From: Gigantopelta aegis
Taxonomy: Eukaryota > Mollusca > Gastropoda > Neomphalida > Peltospiridae
NCBI RefSeq assembly: GCF_016097555.1
Contig: NC_054712.1
Location: 47,399,370-47,463,369 of the forward strand
Direction of reading: 5' to 3'
DNA length: 64,000 bases
Shown in pieces: positions 34,801 through 49,800 of the stretch (position 1 is the stretch's first letter; the number at the start of each line of letters is the position of its first letter). A program made the position numbers and the translations under genes. The notes beneath the pieces were generated by a model. That model did not search any database. It was not told the origin of the DNA and was given only the letters and a program-made list of their open reading frames with translations.

Positions 34801-37800
34801 ATGAGCGAGAAAGATTATGCACCACTGAGTGCATCATGTATTCGAGCACTCAATGATAAACTGTATGAAAAACGCAAAGTTGCAGCATTGGAGATTGAAA
34901 AGTATGTACACAAAAAGGTCTTATATCGGTGCAAATAATTAAAGCATAATTATCATAGTGTAGCAGTATCAGATTTCTCAAACACAGAAAGGAAAACAGC
35001 TACGGGTGGGTCCAGACAATTTATTCGATGTCACACAAAATGAAGACAAGGAAAAACACCCTACAAGAACAATAAAACAACAATAAATATCACATCATAG
35101 AATACATGTAGAATCAAAGTATAAAATAATTTACGTATACATATAACATTTATATCACAATTTAAGCAAATGTATATCTTTTAATCATATTCATCTCATC
35201 ATAAAACTAATGTAAATTGAATTATCCTGCTTTAAATCCTAAGTATTTAATGCCAAACTAAAAAAACATTTGATAACATAAAGCAAATACATATAATAAG
35301 TACTCTTGATGAACATGACAAATACAACTGGTCATATACCATAATTATACATGAAAAACTGATATTTGACAAACATAATACATAAAAAAACACCTCATAC
35401 CAGGTAGATGACACCTGGGTGTAAGATAAACTGGATTCTCCAGCACACAGAAAGAACAGGACAATCTACAATTCAAATACAAGACATATAAAAGAAAATA
35501 TTGACAATCACATATCGTTAAACACGATGAACTAAAACACATACACATACAAATACACATACACAATTAACATGACATTCAGATTGTAGGTTTTCTTTAA
35601 GCCAGCTATCTTGAACAAATATTAATTCAATGTAATTTAATGTATATACCAAATATAAATACTCATTACTTTATACATTCATAAAGTAATTAAACAATAA
35701 CTAGCCACAGTACTTTCTAAGGGTGTTAACTAACAATGCATGTATACAAAACATACATATATTAAATAAAACAAAATACAGACTAACCTTTCAGATAATA
35801 TCCACTTTCAAATAATACTTAAAGTTCCACCTTTAAAAATGAAATCTGGCCTGACAATATAATCTTAGCAGGAGAAATAAACCTGAACACTAGAGACAAG
35901 TTGTTTTATTCCCTGATGGGCTTGGGAGAGGAGTTTGAGAACAATAGTTAACATGCAAGGCAAGTAACGTGCGTTAGTACAGTGTAAGCTGAAAGAAACG
36001 ATTACCACAATTACAAGGTACCAGCCTATTGTTTGACATAACCTGGCTAAGGATAAAATAAAACATTAGTTACACAATAAGCTGACAGCAGGCAAGCTGT
36101 AAATAAAAACATACATTAATTACAAAAGCTGATAGCAGGCAATATCTGCAAAGTAAACATTAAATACAAATCCTAACTAAAACAAATACCACATACTTCC
36201 ACAATAGTTTGGTTACTTGTAATTAACAATAACATATTTATTGTCAGTCATCTTGGAAAGAGTTCGATCCGTACCCATCTATATCAAAGGCTCTAAAAAC
36301 TAACCCTATCCCTATAACTACCCAAACCACTGAAAGAGGGGTATGGGTCGATCTCATGCCGTCATGTAGCCCAAGTACTCTGACTGTAAGAGAGCTAGAT
36401 GGACATTTGGACATAAATACACTCTCATTACAGTCAGAGACCAAGCTATGTATTTTTTTGGCAATTCCCAACAACCAAAAAGTTGGCAAAGATTTCCGCT
36501 CTAATATCACAACAATCCTACTTTTACATCGATCATTTTCGAGTTAATTGATTAAAAAAAATCCACATATTGATCACTAATACACACACTACAGAAATAA
36601 ACTCGACAGCACCCACATTCAGCTATGCTTCGGAAAACTCCAGACAGCAGAATTCTAAGTTCGCTGACCTATATCATGACATTGCGTCACATGATCACCC
36701 ACTCAGCCATTCCGTCTACTAGGCGGAATCGCCCAGTGGGCGATCACGTGATCTATGTCATGAAATAGATGGCAGAGCTTTGTAATTCTTGCGACGGAGT
36801 GTCACGAAGCGTAGTTGAATTTGGGTGCTGTTGACTTTCTTTCTGTAGTGTGTGTATTAGTGATTAATATGTGGATTTTTTTTTAATCAGTTGACTCGAA
36901 AATGATCGATGTAAAGGTATTTGACGTCAAACATAGGATTGTTGTGGTATTAGAGCGGAAATCTTTGCCAACTTTTTAGTTGTTGGGAATTGCCAAAAAA
37001 ATACATAGCTTGGTCTCTGACTGTAATGAGAGCATATTTATGTCCAAATGTCCATCTAGCTCTCTTACAGTCAGAATACTCGGGCTAGCCTTCATGTTGT
37101 CATGTGTATACACTACTATAAATTGTTTATGTATATATTCCTCATATAACAGTGTTCAAAGGCCTGAGTGTTAAATTTAATACATTCTTCTCTTCTTGAA
37201 AAGTAATATTGACACTCATTTACAAGCACAGCAAATATTTACCCAAACTACTTGTACTTTGCCATTCTAGAGGTAGACGGACATTTGGATGGTTATGATC
37301 GCTCTTTCAACTAGAAATAATTATAGCGCAAACAACTCTAATGCAAAAACATCTCTATGTTTGACACTAAATACCATTACATTGAAATTTTTTAATTCAG
37401 CCGATAATAAATATTTCACATATTAACCACTAATACACACACTGCAGGAAGAAACCTGATGGCACCCCCTTTTAATAATGTTTCAATTAAATATGTAGGT
37501 GCTCACAATGTTTCTAGCTGAAATGAAGTATTTGTTGAGCCTCGTAAATGTTGTCCCAGTCATCCTCACTGTAATCCTAAATATTGAAAGAAGATCCACT
37601 AGAAAATTAGCTTGATAATAATATTCCCTTTCCCTGTCCATCCCACTTTCATTTGAACTCTTAAGACATCTTGATAGTTCATTGTGTAGTGAGTTCCTTG
37701 CAGCAAGTCACTGCTATTTATAGGATTTTTTTTTTTTTTTTTGGTCCATTACAATTCCACTAAATGCCCTTGGTAGACCCATTCTGTGATTGTTTTTGTT

Positions 37801-40800
37801 TTCCACATACCAATCAGTACTACACAACTATTAAAGGATAGAGAAGATGCATATGCCTTTGCTGCTAATGTTAAAATGTAGCAGGCTTCCTCTGAAGGCT
37901 GTGTCGAAATTATCAATTGTTTGATATCCAGTAGCAGTCCTCTATGATTAATCAATGTGCTCTATTGGAGTTGTTAAACACAACAAATGTCAAACCGTAC
38001 AGTAGAAAGGTGGGTGTGTAACTGCAAGATGCATGTTGCCATCCTCAGTAGTGTGGTTGTGAAGCTCCCTGGCTAGCTCTGCTACTTGGCAAATTCACCA
38101 AAATATTTTTATGTAATGATTGCTATTTTGTTACAAAATAATATACCCGGTAGAGTTTTAATGGTTATATAGTTGGCAAAATTTTCTTCTCAAACAAAGC
38201 TAGCCCTGTAAAGTCATCAAATTATGCTAGATCTAGGCACTATGCTAACAAGCCACTGTATTTCAAATTTTATGCGACATTCTTTTTTGCTTCCATGCCC
38301 CATGATCATCAATACCAATGTGAAACAATTTTTTCGCTAATCACAGTAATTATTGCTTATGTTATATGATAATGGATAACTGATTTTCATTTCCATAATT
38401 TTGCCAATACACTACCAACTCACAACCAGAACTGATAGTGTCTGTGAAGTCCAGTGGTGTGGCTTGAATCCTGGTACTGTTCCTACCCAGAATGAGCTAT
38501 TGATTTATTTCAACATGACATTCATTATGTAAGTTGATCATGTCTTTTTTTAATTTTCAGAATGGTGAAAGACTTTGCAACTGCTAATCAAATAGATCAA
38601 ATAAAGAAACTGTTAAAAGTGCTCGGTGATGACTTTGTGTACTCTCAGAATCCTAATACCAGGAAGGGAGGTCTGATTGGATTAGCTGCGACCTCAATTG
38701 CTTTAGGAAGGGTGAGTACTGTCAGAATTGCTGTCCGCAGTGATGTAGTGGTTAAGCTATCATACCTAACTTAAGGCTGAAAGGTATTGGGTTCACACCT
38801 TGATACTGGCTCTTACCCAGAACAGGTTTTAATGAGTCAGTGGTTAGGTAGATGTCAGGCCACTTCACCAACTCTCTCTCTCTCTTCTCTCACTAACCAT
38901 CAACCGCCGTCCTGGACAGACAACCCAGATTGCTGAGATATGTGCCCAGGACAGTGTGTTTGAACCTTAATTGGATATAACCACCAAAAATACAGTCTTC
39001 ACCAGGAAAGGTGAGTGATCACTCCCTCCCCTCCCACCCCACCCCACTCACCTGGAAAGTTTTAGGAAAGAAGCAAATTGATAGTCTTGCAAAGAGTTTT
39101 TAAAAATTAATTTAATAGATTTCATTTGAAACTTCATCTGATTGCTCATCTAGCACCATTTTAGGAGAGTGATCTTCAGCTTGCCTTGATTTTGCTCATG
39201 GTGAAGACTGAACATACGATAATATGGTTGAATGATGAGTAATATATAATTCAGTATGTTTTATGTGTTTCTAGGACTCTTGCAGCTACATCAATGAGCT
39301 GGTGAAACCGGTGATTTCGTGTTTCCATGATTCCGACAGTCGAGTGCGCTACTACGCATGCGAGGCTCTCTACAACATCGTAAAGGTGTCACGAGGATCT
39401 GTCCTGCCTTTCTTCAATGAGATATTTGACGGACTCAGTAAGGTGAGCTTGTTGTTTAGTTTCCAGTATTTGCTTTTGGATGACACAGCAAACAACATAC
39501 ACGTACATTTGAAGCAATACATGGATCTTTCTTTCTCATTGTTATAGGTCAGGGCTCGACATTGCCGTAGCTGGGATATGGTTTGCCATAGGTCAGGGTT
39601 TTTTCCTATGCCAGGTGTTTTTTTACCGTTGGATAAAAATTATTGTCTGTGAAACGGATACGATGCCATGTACTTTTTGGTTTTTAATTTTTCTGTTTAT
39701 TTGTTGTAAAACTTACTGGTTTAAAACTGCAGTAGGTGGTCTCAATATTTCCACAGGTAACAAATTCTTTGGTTAAGAAGGTTAAAGATTTTGAACATAA
39801 AGTACCTAGAGATATTTCATGTTTTTTGTCAAATATGATTTTTATCTCATCGAGTGAAATTTGCAATCATATCTCATGAGTCACGCTTGTGCAACGAGTG
39901 TGATATGATTGCAAACTTCACGAGATGAGATATAAATCATATTTGACAAAAAACATGAACTTTCCTATTTATTATATAACTTGGCAATTTACCTTTATTT
40001 TTAAAATGCCAGCAGCAAAATAGTTCATGCTTTCTTACATTGAAGATAACACTTTCTACAGTGACGATAACACATTTCAGAGTGAAATAGTGAAATTTGC
40101 ACTCTAAAATGTGTTATCGTCACTGAGTAACTGATAACACTTTTATTTCTCTGATATTTTAAGAGATTTCACTAAATGTTGTATAATAAAATGTAAATAT
40201 ATTGTATACAAATTAATATAATCCGCCAAATTTGTGAAGCCTGTCTTTCTCAAATGCAAGGGTTTAAGTACTGTAGATATATAGTTACATGTGTGCAAGA
40301 CAAATATGGTCCTAAATGTTTTATATTACAGTTGTGTTTTTCACTTACAACTGTGTTGATGTGTTTTTGAACAGCAATTATATACACAATTTGTCACATG
40401 TTATCAACAAACATTGCCATTTAATAGCAAAATTTTTATAAATTAACACATTGTGTGTCAAATTTCCTTGTGTAAATATGAAATTAAATTATTGAAAATT
40501 TTTAATGTTAAAAAAATGTCTTTCTTTCAGTTGTCAGCTGACCCAGATCAGAATGTGAAAAATGGAGCTGAACTTTTAGACCGGTTAATAAAGGTATGTA
40601 AAAATATTGAGTTATTCTTAGCAGTTACAACTGTCCATCATGAATACCTCATTTCTATCTGCTGTCTTATTAATTAATTCATATTTGTCCGTCTTGCATT
40701 GTTCATTAAGTCCCATTAGGCTATTTCTCGCTCTAGCCACAACTGGTATATCAGTTAAAGGCTATCCTGTCTGTGGGATGGTTCATATAAAAGATCCCTT

Positions 40801-43800
40801 GCTACTAATGGAAAAATAAAGCAGGTTGCCTCTCTAAGACTATAACTCAAAACTACCAAATGTTTGACATCCAATAGCCGATGATTAATAAATAAATGTG
40901 TTCTAGTTGTGTCGTTAAAGAAAACAAACTTCTTTTTTGTACATTAAGTATATTTTATATATTGTGTTCTCGGTAGTACATGCTTTTGACACCAATCCAT
41001 CATTCTATTCAGGGCTAGCTCTGGGTGATCAGAAAATTTCACCAAATTATCTAAAAAATGCAAAATCTATAGCTATTTTCTAACAAAATATCAATTATTA
41101 CACAAATTATTTTCACCAAATTAAAATAAAATTTGCCAATTGTTTCTAAAATTCGCAATTGGCGAATTTGACGAGTGGCAGAGCTAGCCCTGCTATTGCT
41201 ATGGTAATGTTTAGTTTATGAGCTGGTAAAATGCAATCAGTGTTTGTGTTATAATGCTGTGTCTGTTTTACACTGTAGGACATTGTAACAGAGAGCTCCT
41301 CTTTCAACTTGGTGGCGTTCGTCCCACTTCTGAGAGAAAGAATCTACACGAGAAATCCAAGTGCCCGCCAGTTTGTTGTTTCATGGGTAATCATTTGTCT
41401 TTTTATTATTAAAAACTAGATAGTTATCAATTTGTTTTTGTAATTAGGATGCAGAGTTTGACTTTCATGGGAATTGATTTAAGGGCCATAACTCTGCCAA
41501 ACATGGAATTTATCCATGTTAGATATAGTTATGACCCTTACACTTAGGCAATTTGTGGGCCATGTATTGCTTTTAGGAGTACTCTCATAATGCTTGTTTT
41601 AAAAGAGCTAGTTTAATTCTTGAGCTGTGTTTGTGTTACAGATTCAGGTCCTGGATGCTGTTCCCGACATCAACATGCTCGTCTTACTGCCGGAGATCCT
41701 AGACGGTCTCTTTCAGATCCTCGGGGACACCAGTCACGAAATAAGGAAGATGTAAGAGGATTCTGTTATTGTTACCGCTTGCTCTTTATTTCAAAGTGAA
41801 AACTATTTGTTTATTATGGCAATAAACACATTGTGAAATAGACGAACTTTAAGACTCCGTCATAATTCTAGATAAACTATTTATTTGACTTCTTGCTTGT
41901 TAGTGCAGAACTGTATTGCATTTATTTCATTTCATTTTAACTTATTTTCATGCTTATATCCAGTTATGGTTCAAGCACGCTGTCCTGGGCACACACCTCA
42001 GCTATCTGGGTTGTCTGTCCAGTACAGTGGGTTAGTTGGTTATTGGTTAGTAAGAGAGAAGAGGGTGGAGTGGCCGTACACCTACCCATTGAGCCCTTAA
42101 GAGCTCGCTCTGGGTTGGAGCCAGTACCGGTGGGTTGGAGCCGGTACCGGGCTTCGATCCCTGTATCCCGAGGCCTGTACTTTATTGCAACAAAGGCTAA
42201 ATAGAAGCAAGGGAGATAATTAAGTTTGGTATTTAGTAAGATTGTTTTTATTTTAAAGTTAAAGGTAATGGACAAATGGTTAAAAATGAAAACTTATAAG
42301 TCATAATTCTGAATAAGATCTGAGAAAACAGTTACAGTGATGTATTTTAGTGTATTTGAGTGTTTCATTATCTTACATGAATGAAAACGTTTAGTCACTT
42401 TATATATGTATATTTATTAATAATTATATAATTTTTTATTTTTAATGTAAATAAATACAGTAGAATCTTGTTGGGTTAAACTCGGAAGGGTCGATTATAC
42501 CGCAATGCGTGAAACAAAAAACGAAGTCCCAAGTTACACTTACACATTGTTGACCAAATGGTTAGGTCGAACTACCCATTAGGTCAAACACTTTCTCAAG
42601 CACCGACAGGGTTCGAGCCAATGGGATTCAACTGTATATTCATATGATTGGCTTTCTTTGAAACCCAGTAGCCGATGTTTATTTTGGTTCTGGATTGTCA
42701 TTAAACATTTATTCATTCATTCATTCATTCATTCATTCATTCATTCCTTTATACATATATAGCTAAATAAAATCACTGCACGTTTCTATCTGGTTCAGGT
42801 GTCTGGGTGTCCTTTGTTTGACACCCATTAGCCGATGTGTATTTTGGTGCTGGGTTGTATGTAAATAAAAGCACTGCACGTTTTTATCTGGTCCAGGTGT
42901 CTGGGTGTACTGGATGAGTTCCTTGCAGGCATTCACAGATCTAAGAATGGAGTCAACTTCACCGGAATGGCAAACATTCTTATTATACACAGTCAGAATG
43001 CGGGTAAGGGCTGGTTCATAATTCATCATATGGGGGATGTGGGAGGTATGGGGGAGGCAAGAGGTATGGGCAAGGTGGGAGGTATGGGGAGGTGCGACAG
43101 TTACTGTAAATATTATTTTATGCCTTGTGAGTCAGCTGCATATTTGGTCTAATTTGGTTAATCATGAATACTGTAAAGAGGAAGGAAATGTTTTATTTAA
43201 CGATGCACTCAACACATTTTATTTATGGTTTTATGGCATCAGATGTCGCCACTTCATGGGCTACTCTTTTTGATTAGCAGCAAGGGATCTTTTATATGCA
43301 CCATCACATAGACAGGATAGTACATACCACAGCCTTTGTTACACCAGTTGTGGAGCACTGGCTGGAATGAGAAATAGCCCAATGGGTCCACCGACGGTGA
43401 TCAATCCTAGACTGACCACGCATCAAGCAAACGCTTAACCACTGGGCTACGTCCCGCCCACTGTAACCGGGATTACTATTGCAACTGTTACACTATTGTT
43501 TTGGGTCAAATATGAACTGTAAGGTAAATATCACGAACCACCAGTATCACTTTAAACACACTCTGACCTGAAAAATAATCTAAACATTTTGTTATTTGAG
43601 GTTTGGCACAAACGATGAGAAATTTATACTTACATTTTCCCCCCACATTTTAAAATTTTAAAAATGTGTTACCACTCAGCCTATGTGATCATTTCTGGAA
43701 GTAGCAGCAGATTGTATCGCTAAAGATGACCCTAATGATCAATTTCTAAGAAAGACACTAACAAAAATATTTATAATGTAATGCACCATTTTTTAAGTGA

Positions 43801-46800
43801 TTTACCTGTTAGCTTAGAGAAATAGTAACATCGTTGTATAACTATATAACTAACTTTTATAGAAAAAAAGAGTGTGTTCATTTTAAAATAAGACTGATAC
43901 CACAAATTATGAATACAATACATGTCAGTTGTACCTTCTCAACAATTGAACCCCATTACAAAAATGTAATATTTTCACCTCATTCACCCATTTATACATA
44001 ATAAGTATTATTAATAATGTTTCTTGTTCCAGATGACCTGATACAGTATACAGCAATCACATGGTTACGAGAGTTCATTGCCCTTGCGGGGAGAACAATG
44101 TTACCCCACCTGTCTGGGATCCTCAATGCTACCCTACCGTGTCTTTCATACAGCGACAACACCAGAAAAAAGTAAAAACTATAATATAATATGATACGAT
44201 GTGATATGATATGATACGATACGATACGATACGATACGATACGATACGATACGATACGATACGATATATGATATCATATGATACAGATATAGAGCAAACA
44301 CTTGAGAAAGATCGTGAAGATTTTTCACAAGTTCTCATTATATAGTGAACTTCAAGGAAAATGCACCACTCAATTTTCAATTTTTATTGCTACAAAACAC
44401 TCAATAACCTGAAGCTGTAAATATACAAATTGTGAGTTATTTATTGCCTACCAGAATACATCCAGCTATACAAAATCAGTTAAATGTATTATATTTCTTT
44501 TCATATCCTTTATTCAATGACAAGTCTGATTGGTGCCTTTGCATATATTTAGCAAAAACATTAAAAACTGGTAATGACATCACTAAACTCGAACATTATT
44601 TTTTTATATTATTTTTTTTAAATATTAATGATATAAACAACATGTGTGGGTGAGTGTACGAATTAAGTATATCACTCAGATGCTGATTGTTAATTTTAGT
44701 ATTATTTTTGCCGTGTTCAACAGTTTAAAATGGTTCAACTTTGATGATACAGTTTTAGTTGTTTATTTCTGCTGCTCATTTTCCACGATATTTCCTCACA
44801 GAGTGCGTGATGCAGCAGAAGCCCTGAGTGTGAGTCTTCACAAACTGATAGAAATCCAGGACGACCAACCGACGCCGATCATGGAGTCGACAGGGGAGGC
44901 CACTCTTGGAGCAGGCGATGATGTAAAGAAGTTACCCGAGAATTCAGCAGATGCTGACCCACAGGAACCAGGGTAGGATGGATAGAATATTTGCTGACAG
45001 ATAATAAGTAGTTTTGAAGTGTTTTGCTGAAGTAGCTTAGTAGGTAACATAGTTTCTTGAGTTGTATAAAGTCTTGGAATCAATGCTTCCCCCCTCCCTC
45101 CCCCTTTACCCCTGAATACCTACAATGGATTATCTTTCTTCTAAGTACTTTTGGGTACACTCGTTTAGCAATTCTACAAATTTGAATAATCAGAATCCCA
45201 AATAAGTGACACAGAATTTAATTCTAACTTGCTTTTGCCAACTTCAAAATTTGGAAATTGGCATATATTACATTTTGGAAAGGAACTCTTTATATGTACA
45301 TACACACATGTATGAGGAATTATGGTGTTCAAGTATTCAAGCTAAGTAAAATGGGATGTTTATGAACAAATTAATTAACCTTACAAGTTAATTCGAGTTG
45401 AGAAAACAATATGTATAGTTGCTGAGTCATCATGGTTGGACTATTTCTCTTCAGTGCAATCCAGATGGATATCCTATCTGTTCTGGACGTCCTACAGAAG
45501 ATGCTAGGACATGAAGCAGTCCAGACCAGAGTTGCTGCCCTTCGCTGGTTCAGCCTACTCTTTTCGAAAACTCCAAACAAGGTACGTATAATATTTTTGG
45601 TAAGTTTCATATTTTGTTTTATTGTCCTCTATGTGTTCACAAAAGTGACTTTATATTTTAAATTATTTATTAGTAATTAAAATAGATCATGTCATTGTCT
45701 GAAAATAACATTTAAAATTTTTCATTTTTGTATTATGTATTTTTATATGAAGATTCAATTGGTCTGATATAGGATACAGCAAACTGAAATTGTGTCATTT
45801 AATTATTTGATGTTTTAAGTGTCATTATTTTCAAGGAAAGGAAGGAAATATTTTATTTAACGATGCACTCAACACATTTTATTTACGGTTACATGGCATC
45901 AGAAAGACATTCCATTGATTACTCTATAAATTTATTTCTCTTTGTTTCAAATAAAAAGTTAGTCGTACATTGAATATTGAGATTTGCCAGGATAAATGTT
46001 TTGAGATCAAATTCTTGTAAAATATATTCTCGTGAATTTTAATGTTTAGTTTTAACTTTTAATGGTTATAATTTTACCTTCAGGCATTCAAGCATATCGG
46101 AGAATTCTTTCCCCTGTTGTTGGATACATTATCCGATCCTTCAGATGATGTAAGTTGTCTTAGTTTACCAGCCTCAGTGGTTTCATGGTGAGGCCATCAG
46201 ACATAAGGCTGGTAGGTACAGGGTTCACAGCCCGGTATCTGCTCCCAGAACAAGTTTTAACGACTCAATGGGTAGGTGTAAAACCACTACACCCTCTTCT
46301 CTCTTACTAAACACTAACAACTAACCCACTATCCTGGACAGAGAAACTCAGATAGCTGAGGTGTGTGTCCAGGACAGCATGCTTGAACTTTAATAAGCAC
46401 GAACATAATTTGAAGATAGAAAGAAAGTCTTAGTTTATTTTAAAACATTTGTAAATAACGAGGTAGGTTTTTTTTCCAGGTTTCCTCTAACTTTTAATCC
46501 TTTGACTAGAGCACATTGATTTATTAATCATTGACTGTTGGATGTCTAACATTTGATTAATTATAAATAAATGCAGTCTAAAGAGGAAACCTGCCACATT
46601 TTTTCCAATAGCAGCAATGGATCTTTTATATGTACTTTTTCACAGACAGAACATTGCATGCTTTGCCATGGTGCAATGGTTGTTATGGGAACCCAATGTG
46701 CCTGTCAAGAAAGTTTGATCCTATATATATCAAGCACCTGAGGCCAGCACTCTACCACCTGGACTAAATCCTGATCCTTTAATAATTTTAAACAAAACCA

Positions 46801-49800
46801 GATTTAATAACTGTATAGCACTTAACTGAGATTTATACTTTTAAAATATCATATTCAGTATATTGATATTTCCTATAAAATTGTTCTGTAATGTTTTGTT
46901 TTTCCAGGTTGTATTGCTGGATCTAGAAGTGCTGGCCGAGATATCAGCACACCCGGCTGGTAACAACGTCAGCGACGACACGCTGGGCGTGACGGTGCCG
47001 GGACCGCTCAAACAGTTTGTGGATGTGACGCACGGTCTCAACCAGTGTTTTATCAAGTTCATCGTCCAGCTCCTGGAGATCTTCAAAAAGGACAGACAAC
47101 TCCTGGAGGACAGGGGAGCTTTTGTTATACGGTCTGTTTCATTTGGTAACCCTGACATCAGCTCTTGGGACATTAAAAAAAAATAGAGTTTGGTTTCATA
47201 AAACAAGTTTAATTTCGTAAAACATTTCTTTAATTTTATTTTAAAACTCCTTTTCACATGTATTGCTGTTACATATATTTAAGAGACAGACACTGTCAAT
47301 TTGTTTTTTTTTATATAAAAAACGCCACAAACATTTAACACAGAGACAAAGACATTTTTAGTATTTTTGAACATTACAAACATGGATGATGATGAGATGA
47401 ATGGTGAAGCCGCAGTATTTTTATTTCGGTATGGGACTACTTGACAGGTCCGTGCTCCACGCATGCTGTCAGTTGAGCTATCTCAGTATCACCCGAGCCC
47501 GAGGTACACGGAACCTGTGGTGCATGCCGGGTAATCATCCCCCATGTGGGGTCATACACTCGTGAGACACACCCATAATCGCACCCATGAAGTGGGTGAA
47601 ACTCTGTGTATGTGGCCTTACACCTACCCATTGAGCTTAGCGGTGCACTCACTCTGGGTGGGAGCCGGTACTGGCATGAAAAATCCCCCATTGCTTCAGG
47701 TGGGATACGAACCCAGTACCTACCAGCCAGAAGTCCGATGGCATAACCACTACACCACCGAGGCCAGTGTCAATTTGGATTTATTTGAAATACACACATG
47801 TACACAGACACACAAATGCATTCATGGGCACACTCAACATATATGTACATATATAATGGGCATTACATTTCCTTTCTGCCTATACACTTTATGGTCAGTC
47901 TGTTTGAATGCTGCTAATTTTGTTATAATCATATACTTTTCACACCCTGTTAAGGATCGATCTCCATTGGGCTATTTCTCGTTCTAGCCAGTGCCCCATG
48001 ACTGGTATGTGCGATCCTGTCTGTGGGATGGTGCTTATACAAGATTCCTTGCTACTAATGAAAAAACAGGTTTCCTCTCTAAGACTATATGTGAAAATCA
48101 CCAAATGTTTGACATCGGCTGATGATTAATAAATTAATGTGGTCTAGAGGTGTCATTAAACAAAACAAACTTTAACTTTCCTTAGGTATGTAGGATAGAG
48201 CTATCCCATTAAAGAAATGTAGGACAGAGCTATCCCATTAAAGAAATGTAGGACAGAGCTATCCCATTAAAGAAATTTATGAAAGATATTTCTGTCTTTC
48301 ATATACTATAACATCATTGCGTTTAACAAGGGGAGTATTACGTCATTGTAATACATGACGTCATGATACCCGGTAATGTGAATTGGTGTTCTGAGTGTTC
48401 CCTTATTTGCTTCTCTGATGAACCAAAAATATTTAGGTTTATTTCAACCCCATTTAAATGATGTGGTTTTATTAAACAATCTTCAGCTCTCCTGTGATAA
48501 ATATCATGGCAAACAGAATAAAGATGTTACTACTTGTGATTGAAAACCATATTACACCGTGGTACATGTGTTTAAAAGTATCATGTTAATGTTGTGTTCT
48601 GTGTCCAGACAGCTGTCTCTGTACCTGAGCGCGGAGGCATTATTCCGAAGTCTGGCCGAGATCATCTTGGTAGAGGAGGATATGAACTTCACATCGACCA
48701 TGGTGCAGACACTAAACACAATCCTCTTAACATCGTCCGAGTTCTTTGACCTGCGCACAAATCTCAAGGATCTCAGTACAAAGGTGGGTGGGCAAACCTG
48801 TAACATATGATAATGTTGGGTTGTTTGTTTTTTTCATTTTTATTTTTACTGTAAAAATCCTTCATGATTTAAAATACCAGACGAGTAATAAATCACTCGC
48901 CTCATAAGCTCCTGGTGAGTGATTAGCATTTCACAGGAAACATGTTGAGTATAGCATGCTTATTGATGAAAGACATTTTGAATAGCACAAACATAAACCA
49001 TAAATGAAAATGATTCTGACTTACAGTAACAATAATAATAACAACTCATCAGTGATTTTGCCATGGCAGTATGGAATTGAATGCAACCACAGTCAACAGA
49101 TGGTATGAGGGGCCTCCCAAAGAAAGGAAATGGGTTAAGTTTAGGGATAGGGTTATGAAAATCACATACATGTACTTGTCAACTTTCACGCATTTGGCGT
49201 GAGTCTCACGCATTTGTAACAAACATCACGCTCTCACGCAACATTACTATAATCTCACACTTTTTCTCAAAATAAAAATATTTTATAATCGTGGTTTATA
49301 TTTTAGAGCTGAATGGAATTATATGCTGATTATGCAGGTCTCTGAAATCGTTACTTATTAATAATAATACATCATATGGAACTTGTCCTCGGTTCAATAC
49401 CAACGTATTAATTAGTGAAAGTTGCACTCACTCGATTTTTTTTTTAGAGATTTCCATTTTGGACTTAAACAAACAAAAACTTCACTCGGGATTCGACCAA
49501 GAGCTTGCAGTCCTTGGACACTGATTTTTAATTTTCTCATGCCTAAGAATTGCCACAGGTTGACAGCTCTGAAATCATACAGTAATGTTAAGAGTAATTC
49601 ATTTTGTTAAAAGGTGAACTAAAAAAATAAAATCTGCAAAAAAATTTGGGTGTGGTACCATACCTGTTTTACCCTCTGGCAGAAACCATGCTCATGGTTG
49701 CATCAACTACTGGGGCTGGTTAGGGTTAAATCAGATTCTATTTAAATAACCAGTGGAAAGAGCTTTGTTACCATATTTTAGGTGGATGATAAATAAGGCT

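Noticed and set aside
40043-40143. MicroRNA precursor
   Set aside because: Arms are imperfect over a longer length than typical and there is no expression evidence; listed as a hairpin repeat instead.
42799-42815. Using the upstream acceptor as the true start of VAC14 exon 7
   Set aside because: The frame after it leaves the conserved protein within a few codons; the downstream acceptor at 42896 continues into conserved sequence.
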